Shown here: positions 53,001 through 62,019 of the stretch, piece after piece
How the letters are laid out: every line of letters starts with the position of its first letter
Position numbering within the stretch: the stretch's first letter is position 1
Assembly: GCF_004125265.1 (NCBI RefSeq)
Contig: NZ_RDTE01000003.1
Coordinates: 1,488,001-1,552,000 of the forward strand
Reading direction: 5' to 3'
From: Streptomyces lydicus
GTDB lineage: Bacteria > Actinomycetota > Actinomycetes > Streptomycetales > Streptomycetaceae
Length of the DNA: 64,000 nt
Position numbers and translations under genes: made by a program
Notes under the pieces: generated by a model
What the model was told of the DNA's origin: nothing
What the model saw: the letters and a program-made list of their open reading frames with translations, nothing else
Database searches by the model: none

Positions 53001-56000
53001 GATGCGGTCGCGGCCGTTGGGCTCGGGAGTGTCGGCGGGGGTGCCGTCCTCAGTGAGGCTTCGGCGGGCGGCGACCGTGGGGTTGCCGGCGTACGACTCG
53101 ACGAACGCCAGTGCTCCGTCGGGGCAGTTGACGTCGCGACCGGACTCATCGGGGCTCTGGCCACGCAGATCGTCGACCCAGGTGCCCTCACGTGGGTCGG
53201 GGGCCTGCTGGAACGAGCCGTCCTCGTTGCGCGGGAATCTCTCCTGCTGCGCGCGGTTGTCGGCGTCGGTGGGGTCGTCGTAGCCATCCGGTGGACCGGA
53301 GGGGCGCGTGGCGGTGGACGGGAAGACCCCTTCCCCCGACTCCGCCTGCTGGTCGGCGGCTTGAGGGTGCTCGGTGTCGTGGGTGTCGTGGGTGTCGTGG
53401 GTGTCCTGGGAATCCTGAGGTGCTTGGGATTCCTGGCCGTCCTGCGTGTGGTCGGGCTGCGGGCTGTCCTGGTCCGTCGTGTCCGAGTCCTGGGTCGTTT
53501 CCGAGTGCCGGTTCGTGGTGGAGTCCGTGTCCGGGGCGGTCTCGGATCCCTGGTCCGGGCCGGACGAGTCGGGGCCCGGGCTGTTGTCGGTGTCCGGAGT
53601 GCTCTGGGTGGACGGTTGAGGCACCGACGGGGTCAGGAAGTACGGAGTGATCGGATTCCGGTTGGCGTCCAGCGGGGTGTAGAAGACCTCTTGGGCGCCC
53701 AGGTGAATCGGACTCTCGCTGACGACACCTGCTTGCGCGTCGACGAACAGGACCTGGCCGTTGTGGTTGACAGCGGCGAAGGCATGGCCGCCACCGCCGG
53801 GCCAGTTGACGCCGATCACGGCTGCCGAGCCATGCCCGGCCTGCGACAGCTCGTAGGCGATACGTGCGTACGGGTGGGGATGGTCCTTGCCCGCGTACGT
53901 GCCGGGTGCGCCGGCCCAGCGCGCCTGGTTGTCCACCGAGTCGCGCTCCGCGGAGTAGGTGTTCAGGCTGCCGTCCGCATTGAGGTCCAAGGTGCGCGGG
54001 GCGGACACCATCGGGCGGCCGAACCAGGTCTCGAGGAACGAGCGGGTGCAGTCGGCACAGTTGTTGGACCGGCCGGGCACTCCCACGCCGCCGTCGTTCT
54101 GCAGACCGACCCAGTTGCCTTGCCGCGGGTCCGCGTACACCTGCGGGGTGCCGTCCGGGTTCCTCGGGTGAGCATTCTCGAGGTCCTGCTGATGGGCGGG
54201 GTCGGGAGTGGTCAGGCCTTCGAACGGGATGTTCAGGTCGTTGCGGATGTCCGAAAGGCTGTCTGCCTGGGGCGGAGGCGCCGTGGGTTGCTTGGACGCG
54301 CTGTCGCCGGCAGGGGGCTGGTTCTGATCGGGCGTCTGGTGGGTGGCGTCCGGCTGCTGATTGTCCGGCTGTTGGTTGTCCGGCTGTTGGTTGTTCGGTG
54401 CCGGCATCCCTTGGTCGTTCGGCGTGGAAGTGGGGTTGGGGGACGCGGCCGGTGACTGCTGGTCCGTCGGACGGTTCGTCGGCTGGTCGCCGCGGGGCGG
54501 CGTGGTCGGGCGCCCTGGCGTCTCGGTCCGCGGAGTCTCGGCACGCGGCGTGTCGGCGCGCGGCCGCGTGGTCGGGCGGCTCGGTGTCTCGCTGCGCGGC
54601 GTCTCGCTGCGCGGCGGCGATGCGGGACGGTTCTGCCGGATGTCCCGCGACGGTGTCGTGGGCCTGGTGCTCGGCTGTTCCGTACGCGGCGTCGTGGCCC
54701 TGGGCGTGGTGGCCCGCCGTATCGTCGTGGGGTTGCCTGCCACCGGCGCCTGCGTCGGGATGGGGCCGGCCGCCGGTGGTGGCATGGCACCCGGGGGCGA
54801 CGTTGAGAGCGTCGCGGACGACGGGCCCGCCTGCTGCGGGATGCCCGCCTCACCGGGCTGCGTACCGCTGGCCGGGGGAGCCGCCGTGTCGGTGCCGCCC
54901 ATGAGGCTGAGGTTGTCGTCGTCCGGGTGGTGCGGGGTCGATGCTGATGGTGTCGGCGCGTGGCCCTGACCAGGGCTGGGGTTTGCGGCGGGCGTGCTGC
55001 CGGGCATGGCGCCGCTCGGCATGGAGAAGCGGCCGCTGCCCTGGTTCTGATCGTTGTTGCCGTCGTGGGAGTCGTCCGGTATGGGGCCCTGGGCCGGTGC
55101 GGGCATGGTGGTGACCGAGTCGCGGGCGGCCTGGTGCACGCCCGGTTCGGGGCGGGAGTCGTCGGGAGCCGGGGCAGGGGCGGCCTCGGGGCGGTCTGTC
55201 TCCGGCGGCGGGGACGGCATGGGCGCGGGCTCGGTGTTGCGCGGATCCGGGATTGACGCGCCCTGCTCAGGGGTGTGGACGTCGACGCCTTCCGGGCGGC
55301 TCGGGCGAGCGCTGTCCGCAGTGGTGTCCGGCGCCGGGGAGGTATCGGCATCCGGCATGGTGCCGGGGCCCTCGATGGGCGAGGAGTTGGAGGGCACGGA
55401 CGGCTCATTGCCCGGTGCCGTGCTCGGCGGGGCGTCCGGTGTGCTGTCCGGACGGGCGGAGTCAGGGGTGGTGTCGGGGGCCGGTCCGCCCTCCACGTCC
55501 GGCCTCGTCGTGGTGGACGACGTGGACGAGTCCGGAGACGAGCCGGGGGTGGACGAGTCGTCACCCGGAGGACGACCGATGCTCTCGTTGTAGGCCTGGG
55601 TACCCACGTCGAAAGGGCTGGACGAGTCGGAGCCACGGCTTGGTGAGGGCGAGGACGACGAGGGTATCGACGAATCCGGGCTGCCGGTGCGGTCCGTGCT
55701 GCTGTTGGACGGCGTACTCGGGAAGGAGGACGAACCCGAAGCCGGCGGGCCATCGGACGACGAGGACGGGCTCGATGAAGAGCTGTCCGAACCGCTCGAC
55801 GGAGACGAGGACGACGGACCGCCGGTATCCGGTGCCCTGCGCCCGGAGCCGCCGCTGTCCGAGCTGCCCCGGTTGCCGCTGCCTGCCGCGTCGCTGCTGT
55901 TGCCGGAGTCGGTGGAGGTGCCGTCGGAGCCCGTGGAGCTGTCGCCGTCGGTCCTGCGCCCCGAGTTGGTTCCGGAGCTGCCGTCTGCGCTGTCGCCGCT

Positions 56001-56822
56001 GCCGCTTCCGTCGTTGGAGCTGGTGGAGTCGTCGCTGCTGTCGCTGCTGTCGGCTTCGGAGTCGTTGCCTTCGTGGCCGTGGCCTGCTGCGCTGTCGAGG
56101 CCGCCGCGGACGCGGTGGCCGGCGCGGTGTCCGGCGCCGTCGCGGAGGGATTCGCCGAGGGTCTCGCCGGTGTTCTCGACGGCGTCGGTGAACGCCTTGG
56201 CACCCGTCTTGGCGGTGCGGCCGAGGTCATAGCCGTTCTGGGCGCCGAAGTTCTGGTTGACGGTCTGGGCGATGAGGTCGGAGGCGATGGCCTGCAGGGC
56301 GGATACGAAGGGTTCCTTGGCGCACTCGAGGGCGGCCTCGAGGAGCTGCTTGGCGGCCTTCTTGAGGAGTTTGCGGACGACCTCGCGGGTGGCGAGGGTG
56401 GCGGCGGCGCCGCCTAGTTCGGACAGGCCCAGCGTGAAGGGGGCGGTGGCCTGGGCCGCGGCGATTTCGCAGGCGAGGATCACCAGTTGGGCGATGACCG
56501 CGACCTTCATGGCGATGACGATGGTGGCAGCGGCCTCGAAGGTGAAGGCGATGACCTCGGCCGCCTGCTGGGCGTCGTCGAAGTAGCCGGAGCCACCCGA
56601 GAACTTCTCCCAGGTCTTGGTGAACCCCTCGATGGCGTCGCCGGAGTTCGCCGCCAGGACGTTGCCGGCTATCTGGGTTCCGCGGGCCTGGTGTTCGGCG
56701 ACCTCGAAGCCGAACTGGCGCCAGATCTGGGCGCATTCGAAGAGCATGTCCTCGTCCGCGGCCGGCCAGTCGAAGCCGAGCATCTCCAGGACCCACTCGA
56801 CAGCAACAGGTGGGTTCAACAA
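50061..56822 (-). CDS. Giant polymorphic toxin: ESX-like N-terminus, two papain-fold, deaminase-like and calpain-like domains
   Basis: 2253 residues from a TTG at 56822 with GGGGGAG upstream. Residues 1-240: helical ESX/WXG-type export and membrane-active region (EWVLEMLGFDWP; VIAMKVAVIAQLVILACEIA). Residues about 245-850: Ser/Gly/Asp then Pro/Thr-rich disordered stalk. Residues 885-1055: papain-fold toxin domain with NNCADC (Cys922/Cys925), GGHAF (His1013) and VDAQAG (Asp1028). Residues 1195-1365: a second one with VNCPDGA (Cys1233), GRAHAW (His1320) and YADPQTG (Asp1335). Coiled coil at about 1485-1560. Residues 1670-1790: deaminase-like with HSE (His1709, Glu1711), PCG (Cys1745) and NCS (Cys1761). 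Residues 1960-2250: calpain-like protease with GDC (Cys2004), SHAYEI (His2206) and RNPH (Asn2223). The long linkers and the four catalytic domains suggest proteolytic or other release of several effectors. Domain assignments are from motifs. Confidence 0.8.
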   Translation of the reverse strand: MLNPPVAVEWVLEMLGFDWPAADEDMLFECAQIWRQFGFEVAEHQARGTQIAGNVLAANSGDAIEGFTKTWEKFSGGSGYFDDAQQAAEVIAFTFEAAATIVIAMKVAVIAQLVILACEIAAAQATAPFTLGLSELGGAAATLATREVVRKLLKKAAKQLLEAALECAKEPFVSALQAIASDLIAQTVNQNFGAQNGYDLGRTAKTGAKAFTDAVENTGETLGESLRDGAGHRAGHRVRGGLDSAAGHGHEGNDSEADSSDSSDDSTSSNDGSGSGDSADGSSGTNSGRRTDGDSSTGSDGTSTDSGNSSDAAGSGNRGSSDSGGSGRRAPDTGGPSSSSPSSGSDSSSSSPSSSSDGPPASGSSSFPSTPSNSSTDRTGSPDSSIPSSSSPSPSRGSDSSSPFDVGTQAYNESIGRPPGDDSSTPGSSPDSSTSSTTTRPDVEGGPAPDTTPDSARPDSTPDAPPSTAPGNEPSVPSNSSPIEGPGTMPDADTSPAPDTTADSARPSRPEGVDVHTPEQGASIPDPRNTEPAPMPSPPPETDRPEAAPAPAPDDSRPEPGVHQAARDSVTTMPAPAQGPIPDDSHDGNNDQNQGSGRFSMPSGAMPGSTPAANPSPGQGHAPTPSASTPHHPDDDNLSLMGGTDTAAPPASGTQPGEAGIPQQAGPSSATLSTSPPGAMPPPAAGPIPTQAPVAGNPTTIRRATTPRATTPRTEQPSTRPTTPSRDIRQNRPASPPRSETPRSETPSRPTTRPRADTPRAETPRTETPGRPTTPPRGDQPTNRPTDQQSPAASPNPTSTPNDQGMPAPNNQQPDNQQPDNQQPDATHQTPDQNQPPAGDSASKQPTAPPPQADSLSDIRNDLNIPFEGLTTPDPAHQQDLENAHPRNPDGTPQVYADPRQGNWVGLQNDGGVGVPGRSNNCADCTRSFLETWFGRPMVSAPRTLDLNADGSLNTYSAERDSVDNQARWAGAPGTYAGKDHPHPYARIAYELSQAGHGSAAVIGVNWPGGGGHAFAAVNHNGQVLFVDAQAGVVSESPIHLGAQEVFYTPLDANRNPITPYFLTPSVPQPSTQSTPDTDNSPGPDSSGPDQGSETAPDTDSTTNRHSETTQDSDTTDQDSPQPDHTQDGQESQAPQDSQDTHDTHDTHDTEHPQAADQQAESGEGVFPSTATRPSGPPDGYDDPTDADNRAQQERFPRNEDGSFQQAPDPREGTWVDDLRGQSPDESGRDVNCPDGALAFVESYAGNPTVAARRSLTEDGTPADTPEPNGRDRIENALGAEFDDFGDGRDAYDNLETTLLNEGHGSQAVIITQNDDGRAHAWNVVNHNGQIVYADPQTGQSSTTPLHSGNNGVFAIPLAANRRPVDATNQPTTQNQSRTTPADTDHTTPRRPAGATPEPDDPSAEATRERRNQSLPAPEEGTGSPANRPPDKAQGNLRDSHDVHRVGLDPVQAQMRQWAQPQGDPPRVPLADVLRESADRRQAHAESAQRVREAGQDYDRALKEVADAKAERTRAATAERKAKTDDAKQAAEARRAAAEQRFANAQQTLPQAEAAHKAAMTAYRNVPMPSTNFTDSDLRQHLDPAWSHMNDGQRYAAIASLARVSQSFHANNAVGVNPDPAANNDVYNDGKFHESAAAWRRELASHPDGTILRDVEDLKRVLEETENNSPDFSGKNYAVVEVLDPDTKESHYIVDSSVPPAVDGSGPMHSESHILNWIDQLNENREARKQTKVKVKGFYTEREPCGLPTTKTGHTTGHANCSRAISDSQAMDRVPVYYGTTYRADPDLKKLKEAERDRLRAEGRTESHIRTALGRYRTPSQQFQDTEIQQHLDFVRELEQKLANPGQNTTPTQAPQSGPSHSTDPHRTPPSDPAGTNRRPPAGPAGTGRRPPADSAATGAGEQAGAPNRSADEPHEGSPASDNQSEKRGRFKRLFESLTQSGPAEPTEIITEVDHPRFGNHKKLPEFQPDRYGTPLDRPDGTRVPLFDGPPSREQTKQGGIGDCGIIATMGAVASRYPDLLQDMIRETEDGNYEVRFHEVARNNHGNQVPTGRILTVRVTPDVPVYSDFPNTTAYADANDTGVAWPAIMEKAIAGLDQFWDDKMREHQSQFPRYKDFDGNLLTGYSRIGQGSTSGDRAELLVQLTGRKSENHDFPTQYDMHGRSPEKQLLAHLRELTESGRPVVIGTRPRGTGVENEMEKDLLSSHAYEIVSVDDKGLIQLRNPHNARHPQPLTIKEFMKYCSDQYASLEDEK

Positions 56823-56928
56823 GGTAGGGCTTCTCCCCCGTGATGATGTGCGTAAATGCGCGGCGTACGCAATGCGCGCGCCGACAGACGGCGGCCACCC
56901 GCCGGTCCCTCGTCGTGAGCCTGCCGGC

Positions 56929-57450
56929 TCAGGTCACGGGGCCGAGCTTCCTCTGGACGACCGTGCCCTTGTCCGGGGCGGCCCACGCCTGCTCGTTCTC
57001 GACGTGCTGCTTCATCAGCGAGTCGTTGAAGTCTTCGTTCTCGGCGTGGTGCTTGGCCATGGCGGTCAGCGCCTTGCCGACTTCCTCGAGTTTGGCGGCG
57101 AGGTGGCCCATCGACTCGTACATGCCGTCGCGGAGGCCTTCGTAGACGACGCCGAACTTCTCGCCGAGGTCGTCATCACCCCAGGGCGGCGCGCTGGACT
57201 TGCTGTCCAGGGTGGTCAGGCTGCTCCAGAACTGCTCGCCGAACGACTTCTCTTCCGGCGGCTTCTGCTTCGCCGCCACATCCTTGGTGGGCTCGCCCGC
57301 GCGCAGTTTGGCCAAGCCGTTGACCAGACGTCGTACCGAATCGTTGAAGTCATCGCCGAGCTTGACGAAGTGGGTGCCCTCCGACTTCAAGGACTCCACA
57401 TCGGCCTGGAAGCCGCCTGCCCCTGTCACAACATCCCCCACGCCGGTCAT
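56929..57450 (-). CDS. ESX/WXG100-like partner of the giant toxin
   Basis: 173 residues, mainly helical (VESLKSEGTHFVKLGDDFND, LRDGMYESMGHLAAKLEEVG) with a PPWGDDD turn. It lies about 106 bp upstream of the toxin on the same strand and starts with ATG at 57450. Upstream small ESX-like proteins commonly serve as chaperone or co-secreted partner of type VII effectors, and the position supports this. No type VII ATPase or membrane genes are in the window, so export would rely on a system elsewhere. Confidence 0.68.
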   Translation of the reverse strand: MTGVGDVVTGAGGFQADVESLKSEGTHFVKLGDDFNDSVRRLVNGLAKLRAGEPTKDVAAKQKPPEEKSFGEQFWSSLTTLDSKSSAPPWGDDDLGEKFGVVYEGLRDGMYESMGHLAAKLEEVGKALTAMAKHHAENEDFNDSLMKQHVENEQAWAAPDKGTVVQRKLGPVT

Positions 57451-57759
57451 GATTACTCAACGACATGTTCAACCCTAAGCCAAACAGCATGCTGACCGAG
57501 CACCAGTTATGTCCATGCGTCACCATCGTGTTCTCCGGATGCGTGCCTCGTCGGCCTGGCCCCCAGGCCGAAGAGTCCCACTGCGAATCCCGGCCCGAGC
57601 GGCGGACTCTCCCTATGGACTGGCAGGACCACCCGGTGCACGGGTGGTGCGCCGACGATGTGGCATTGCCCGGGTGTCGCGCCCACCACCTCGATTCAGT
57701 GACGCGGCCGATGCCTTCGGCGCATCCTGACTGCCACGCGCCTCATGTCAGAGTGGGGT
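57451..57759. other. Gap upstream of the toxin operon, no gene seen
   Basis: Should contain the toxin operon promoter. Frames present here have no recognisable protein. Confidence 0.4.
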
Positions 57760-58003
57760 GGGAAGGGGACGATGGCGCCTGGTGCACTGCCCTGTGAGGT
57801 GGGGACGCGGCTGGCGGGGATGTACCCGAGCTTTTTGATGTCGGCATGGACCCCAGGTGGCCGGGGGCGGCGTGTTCGTAGCGGTGGATCACACGGCCGG
57901 TGGTGCGGTCCGCGTGGGCCGGGCGGGTGAGCTGCAATCGGCCGAGGACGCGGCGCACGGTCGAGGGGTTCAACCGCACCAGGTAGGCGATGCGGGCCCG
58001 TGG
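57760..58003 (-). pseudogene. IS481-type transposase N-terminal fragment
   Basis: ARIAYLVRLNPSTVRRVLGR, then HADRTTGRVIHRYEHAAPG, and after one frame change VHADIKKLGYIPA match the DNA-binding and early catalytic region of IS481 transposases. The DDE core and terminal repeats are not seen. It abuts the next gene's 3' end and is clearly a relic. Confidence 0.78.
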
Positions 58004-58012
58004 TCAGAACAC

Positions 58013-58324
58013 CTAACCCTTGGGCCGGCGCAGGCTCCGGTATAGCTCGATCGCCGAGTCCGGCGGAAAGTTGGGGACATAGGTGACGGCTCCGTCGCTT
58101 TTGGAGATCACCATGTGACTGCCGCCCAACGGCGCCTGAGTGCCGGGCGGCGGTGGGGGCATGACGGCGTGGACGAGGAAGCCGATGTCGAACTCTGCCA
58201 CATACAATGGCGCCGGGTTTCCTTCCAGATCCAGTACTTCGAATCGGGCGCGAGCGGCGGCCAATGCCTCTTCGGCAGTGGCGGGGATGGGCTGTACCGG
58301 TTCCGGCGCGTCGGGATGCGGCAC
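58013..58324 (-). CDS. YrhB/Imm35-like small protein
   Basis: 103 residues. The strand pattern PAPLYVAEFDIGFLVHAV, the loop PPPPPGTQAPLGG and VISKSDGAVTYVPNFPPD resemble the YrhB/Imm35 immunity fold seen in the fusion protein at 45716. It may be a further immunity gene of the cluster. A broken relative lies just upstream at 58678. Immunity role is inference. Confidence 0.55.
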   Translation of the reverse strand: MPHPDAPEPVQPIPATAEEALAAARARFEVLDLEGNPAPLYVAEFDIGFLVHAVMPPPPPGTQAPLGGSHMVISKSDGAVTYVPNFPPDSAIELYRSLRRPKG

Positions 58325-58677
58325 GGACTCTCTCCTATCGATGAAAAGGCGACTGTGGGTCAGGCAGGATCATGCGGTGGAACACGGGCTTGGCGCAGGG
58401 CAGTTGCTCGTCGAAACGCCGAGCCGGAGCCGAGCCGACGCCCAAACCGATAGGGCACAAACACGTGACCCTGGCTACCGCGACCGTGCTGCTGGGGCGT
58501 CCCTGCAAGCTCCTTGATTCAGAGCGTTGTCAAGGTCCTCGTTCCCCTTGCTCTTGAACCCGTCGCCCATGGCAGTGCCTCCGTTCACCGGTCGGCGTCA
58601 TCGAGCTTCCGGTTCACGCCCGTTTCCTGTCTGTGCCAGCGTACCCAGAGGCACTGACAAGCCCTCACCCCCTGGGT
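58325..58677. other. Gap between YrhB-like gene and its relic
   Basis: No intact gene; sequence is probably decayed remnants of the duplicated YrhB-like unit. Confidence 0.35.
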
Positions 58678-58790
58678 GTCTCAGTGCTGTCCCAGGCGTC
58701 CGGCCGATACTCCCTCCAAGACAGAGGGATCGCCGTGTTCGGGGTAGCCGACGTCGAACTCGCACATTCGCAACGGCGTCCGGGTGCCGC
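58678..58790 (-). pseudogene. YrhB/Imm35-like relic
   Basis: Frame reads TPLRMCEFDVGYPEHGDPSV and ends in a stop at 58678; it resembles the APLYVAEFDIGF segment of the neighbouring gene but the rest is lost. Confidence 0.45.
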
Positions 58791-58970
58791 GGTACCGCCG
58801 CGTCCGTCGGGTGGGAGCCACCTTGCGGGCGGTCGCCGTTCCCCGCCGCCGGGGCGCCGTCCCGGCCCAGCTTCTTTCCGGGGCCCTGGGCGCCGCCACG
58901 GGTTCCCGCACCGCCACGGGTTCCCGCCCGCCGCGGGCCCTGTGGCGCGGGCCCGCGGCGGGGCGGTCCG

Positions 58971-59786
58971 CTACAGGCGCGGGGTGCGCGCCTCGATCCG
59001 GTGGTCGAAGGCGGCGCCGCCGACGCCGACCGTGGTCACTCCGCCGTCGACGGTGAGGACGGCCCCGTTGACGTAGGACGCGGCGGGCGACAGCAGCCAG
59101 TCGATCGCCTCGGCGACCTCCTCCGGATCACCCGGCCGCCTGGCGGGGTTCAGCCGGTTCGCTTCCTCGTACGCCTCCTCGGCGCCGCCCGCCAGTCCCG
59201 CCTCCGCCGCGAACCGCGCCATCCGCTGGTCGGCCATCTCCGTCCGCACCCAGCCCGGGCACACCGCGTTGGCCCGCAGCCCCTGCGGCCCGTAGTCGAC
59301 GGCGAGGGAGCGGCACAGGTGGAGCAGACCCGCCTTGGACGTCGCATAGGCGGCGTTGCCGACACTGTTGCGGAGAGCGCCGACCGAGGCGACCGCGACC
59401 ACCGCGCCGCGGGCCGCCAGCAGATGCGGCAGCGCGGTGCGCAGCAGCAGGAACGGGCCGGTGAGGTTGGTCCGTATCAGCTCTTCCCAGTCCTCGACCT
59501 CGGTGTCGCCGACCGCGCCGCCCCGCCCGATTCCGGCGTTGAGCACCACACCGTCGAGCCTCCCGTAGGCCGTCACCGTCGTCTCGACGAGCTCACGCAC
59601 CGCCTCGGGGTCGGCGGCGTCGGAGGGGTGGGCCAGCGCTCCGGTCTTCTCGGCCACCCGGCGCAGGGGCTCGGGCCGCCGCCCGGAGATCACGACCTGG
59701 TGGCCGGCAGTGCGCAGCAGTTGGGCGGTGGCGGCCCCGATTCCCGTTCCCCCGCCCGTCACCAGGACAACTCGCTGTTCCGACAT
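58971..59786 (-). CDS. Short-chain dehydrogenase/reductase
   Basis: 271-residue classical SDR. TGGGTGIG near the start is the cofactor motif, NAGIG follows, and the Ser plus Y-x-x-x-K (YATSKAG) active site is intact. The C-terminal VNGAVLTVDGG is typical of 3-oxoacyl-ACP reductase-like members. GGAGG at good spacing supports ATG 59786. Substrate unknown. Confidence 0.88.
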   Translation of the reverse strand: MSEQRVVLVTGGGTGIGAATAQLLRTAGHQVVISGRRPEPLRRVAEKTGALAHPSDAADPEAVRELVETTVTAYGRLDGVVLNAGIGRGGAVGDTEVEDWEELIRTNLTGPFLLLRTALPHLLAARGAVVAVASVGALRNSVGNAAYATSKAGLLHLCRSLAVDYGPQGLRANAVCPGWVRTEMADQRMARFAAEAGLAGGAEEAYEEANRLNPARRPGDPEEVAEAIDWLLSPAASYVNGAVLTVDGGVTTVGVGGAAFDHRIEARTPRL

Positions 59787-59923
59787 GGTCGTTCGCCTCC
59801 GAAGGTGGTCGACTTCCGGTTCCCCGCACTGTGAGCATACGAAGCACCGACGCCATCGGAACCGACCGGGTGCCGCTGCCGCAGGCACCGTGGCCGGGCG
59901 ACGGGCGGGGAGGCCGACCGGTG

Positions 59924-60844
59924 TCAGTGCCTGCGGTTTCCGGTACCACGTGGAGTGGTGGGGTCGTGTTCCAACTCCGCCTCCGGCGTCGTGGGTTCGT
60001 GCCAGGAGGCCAGCAGCCGCAGTGCAGTCTCCGATGAACTGCCGTGTTCGGTACGGTAGATGAACAGAGTCTGGTCGGGGTCGTCGCCGGGGGTGAGGGC
60101 CTGGTAGGTGATGGTGAGGTCGCCGACGAGGGGGTGGTGGTAGCCCTTGGTGCCGGTGGTGCGCTGGTGGACTTTGTTGTCGGACCAGTAGCGGCGGAAA
60201 GCCTGGCTGCGTATGGACAGGTCACCGACGAGAGCGCTGAGGGCGGGGTCGTCGGGGTGACGGCCGGCGTCGAGGCGGAGCATGGCGGCCGTGTCGGCAG
60301 CGACGGTGTCCCAGTCCGTGTACAGCTCGCGGGCGTGGGGGTCGAGAAAGACGAAGCGTGCCTGGTTGCGCTGCGCGGCGGGCAGGGCGCGGAAGTCGGT
60401 GATGAGCCGGCCCGCGAGGCGGTTGTGGGCAAGGACGTCGAGGCGCCTGCCGAGGACGAAGCCCGGCCGACAGGCGGCCTCCAGGGTTTCCAGCAGGTCC
60501 CAGGTGCCGGGATGGACGCGCTGTGGCCGGGATCGACGCTTGCGCCGGGCGGAGCTGGGGCGGGCGACGGTGTGCAGGTGGGCGCGTTCGGCGTCGTCGA
60601 GGCGCAGGGCGGTGGCGAGCGCGTCAAGGACTTCCGCCGAGGCGCTGGGGCTGCGGCCTTGTTCCAGGCGGGTGTAGTAGTCCACGCTCACGCCGGCCAG
60701 CCGGGCGAGTTCTTCCCGTCGCAGTCCGGGCACCCGGCGGCGGCCGAAGCCTTCTTCCTCCAGTCCGGCCTCCTGCGGGCTGAGGCGGGCGCGAGCCGAG
60801 CGCAGGAACTCTGCCAGGCGAGAGCTTGTCTCCTCACGGTTCAT
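59924..60844 (-). CDS. XRE-family regulator with MmyB-like ligand-binding domain
   Basis: 306 residues. The N-terminal HTH (VPGLRREELARLAGVSVDYY, then RLEQGRSP) is followed by the MmyB-like PAS-related domain (PGFVLGRRLDVLAHNRLAGR, FVFLDPHARELYTDWDTVAA) that binds fatty-acid-like ligands in characterised relatives. It is divergent from the SDR gene at 61036, which it probably regulates, a common pairing in Streptomyces. Confidence 0.88.
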   Translation of the reverse strand: MNREETSSRLAEFLRSARARLSPQEAGLEEEGFGRRRVPGLRREELARLAGVSVDYYTRLEQGRSPSASAEVLDALATALRLDDAERAHLHTVARPSSARRKRRSRPQRVHPGTWDLLETLEAACRPGFVLGRRLDVLAHNRLAGRLITDFRALPAAQRNQARFVFLDPHARELYTDWDTVAADTAAMLRLDAGRHPDDPALSALVGDLSIRSQAFRRYWSDNKVHQRTTGTKGYHHPLVGDLTITYQALTPGDDPDQTLFIYRTEHGSSSETALRLLASWHEPTTPEAELEHDPTTPRGTGNRRH

Positions 60845-61035
60845 GCCACCGAGTCTCGCGCGTTCGCACCCGGTATGGGCACAAGAGGGTGGCCCAGTTC
60901 GTCCCCCGATCGGCCGGGCCTTCTTCGCCCCCCTTCTCCCTGCTCGGAGCTGGTTCAGTGAAGTCGGGAAGGACGACGGGGACGCGGCCTCGTTCCCCGT
61001 CTCCGTCCCGTCACCGACGAGAGAAGGAGCCGTTC

Positions 61036-61875
61036 ATGTCCACCTGGTTCATCACCGGAGCCGCCCGCGGGTTCGGCCTGCAGATCGCCCGCGCCGCGCT
61101 GGCGGGCGGTGACGCGGTCGTGGTCACGGCCCGTAACCCGGACAGCCTGCCGGATGACCTCAAGCGGTCCGACCGTGTGCTCGGCCTCGCGCTGGACGTC
61201 ACCCGCAGCGAGGACATCACGCGGGCCGTCGATGCGGCTGTCGGCCAATTCGGAGGTATCGACGTGCTCGTCAACAACGCCGGGCGCGGACTGCTGGGCG
61301 CGCTGGAGGAGATCACGGACGCCGAAGCGCGCTCCCTGTTCGACCTCAACGTCTTCGGCCTGATCAATGTCACCCGTGCCGTCCTCCCTGTGATGCGTGA
61401 GGCGGGCCACGGCAAGATCGTCCACATCGGATCGCGGTCCGGATTCGAGGGCGAGCCCGGCGTCAGCATGTACAGCGCCTCGAAGTTCGCCGTCGCCGGG
61501 ATCAGCGAAGCCCTTTCCGTGGAACTCGCGCCGTTCGGCATCCAGAGCATGGTCGTAGAACCCGGTGTCTTCCGCACCGACTTCCTCGACGGCAGCTCGC
61601 TGTCCACTGCCGCCTGCCGTCTTCCCGCCTACGACGGCACCCCGGCCCACGACACCCTCGACTGGATCGGCCAGGCCAACCACGCCCAGCTCGGCGATCC
61701 CGTCAAGGGGGCCGCGCTGATCTACGAGGTGACCTGCCAGGACAAACTGCCCACCCACCTGGCGCTCGGCCGAGATGCCATCGAGCGCCAACTGGTCAAG
61801 ATCGGCCGGCTCCAGGACGACCTCACCGCATGGCAGGCGAAGTCCACGGCCACCGCCCACGACGACGCCGCCTGA
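61036..61875 (+). CDS. Short-chain dehydrogenase/reductase controlled by divergent regulator
   Basis: 279 residues. TGAARGFG cofactor motif, NNAGRG, and active-site HIGSRSGF with Y-S-A-S-K are intact; the length and C-terminal extension (LALGRDAIERQLVKIGRL) match the large oxidoreductase subgroup of NADP-dependent SDRs. A GAGAAGGAG lies before ATG 61036. Divergent from the MmyB-type regulator, sharing a 190-bp promoter region. Confidence 0.88.
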   Translation: MSTWFITGAARGFGLQIARAALAGGDAVVVTARNPDSLPDDLKRSDRVLGLALDVTRSEDITRAVDAAVGQFGGIDVLVNNAGRGLLGALEEITDAEARSLFDLNVFGLINVTRAVLPVMREAGHGKIVHIGSRSGFEGEPGVSMYSASKFAVAGISEALSVELAPFGIQSMVVEPGVFRTDFLDGSSLSTAACRLPAYDGTPAHDTLDWIGQANHAQLGDPVKGAALIYEVTCQDKLPTHLALGRDAIERQLVKIGRLQDDLTAWQAKSTATAHDDAA

Positions 61876-62019
61876 CCGGGCGGAGGAGCACGGGCGGAGG
61901 ATGCCTCCCTTCCGGGCCGCCACTCGTCACGGGCCGGCCGACCGCCCCGTGCCGGTGCCGGTGCCGGCCCGGCACCCCGGGGAGGGCCCAGGGGAGGAAT
62001 CGCCTTCCCCACAAGGGCT

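Noticed and set aside
53340..53410. Tandem GTGTCGTGG repeats as a possible CRISPR or satellite
   Set aside because: They encode the Asp-Thr-His repeat of the toxin linker; no spacers.
51078..56232. Several long plus-strand frames opposite the giant toxin
   Set aside because: They mirror the repetitive Ser/Asp/Pro stalk codons and contain Val/Gly/Arg runs only; no start signals.
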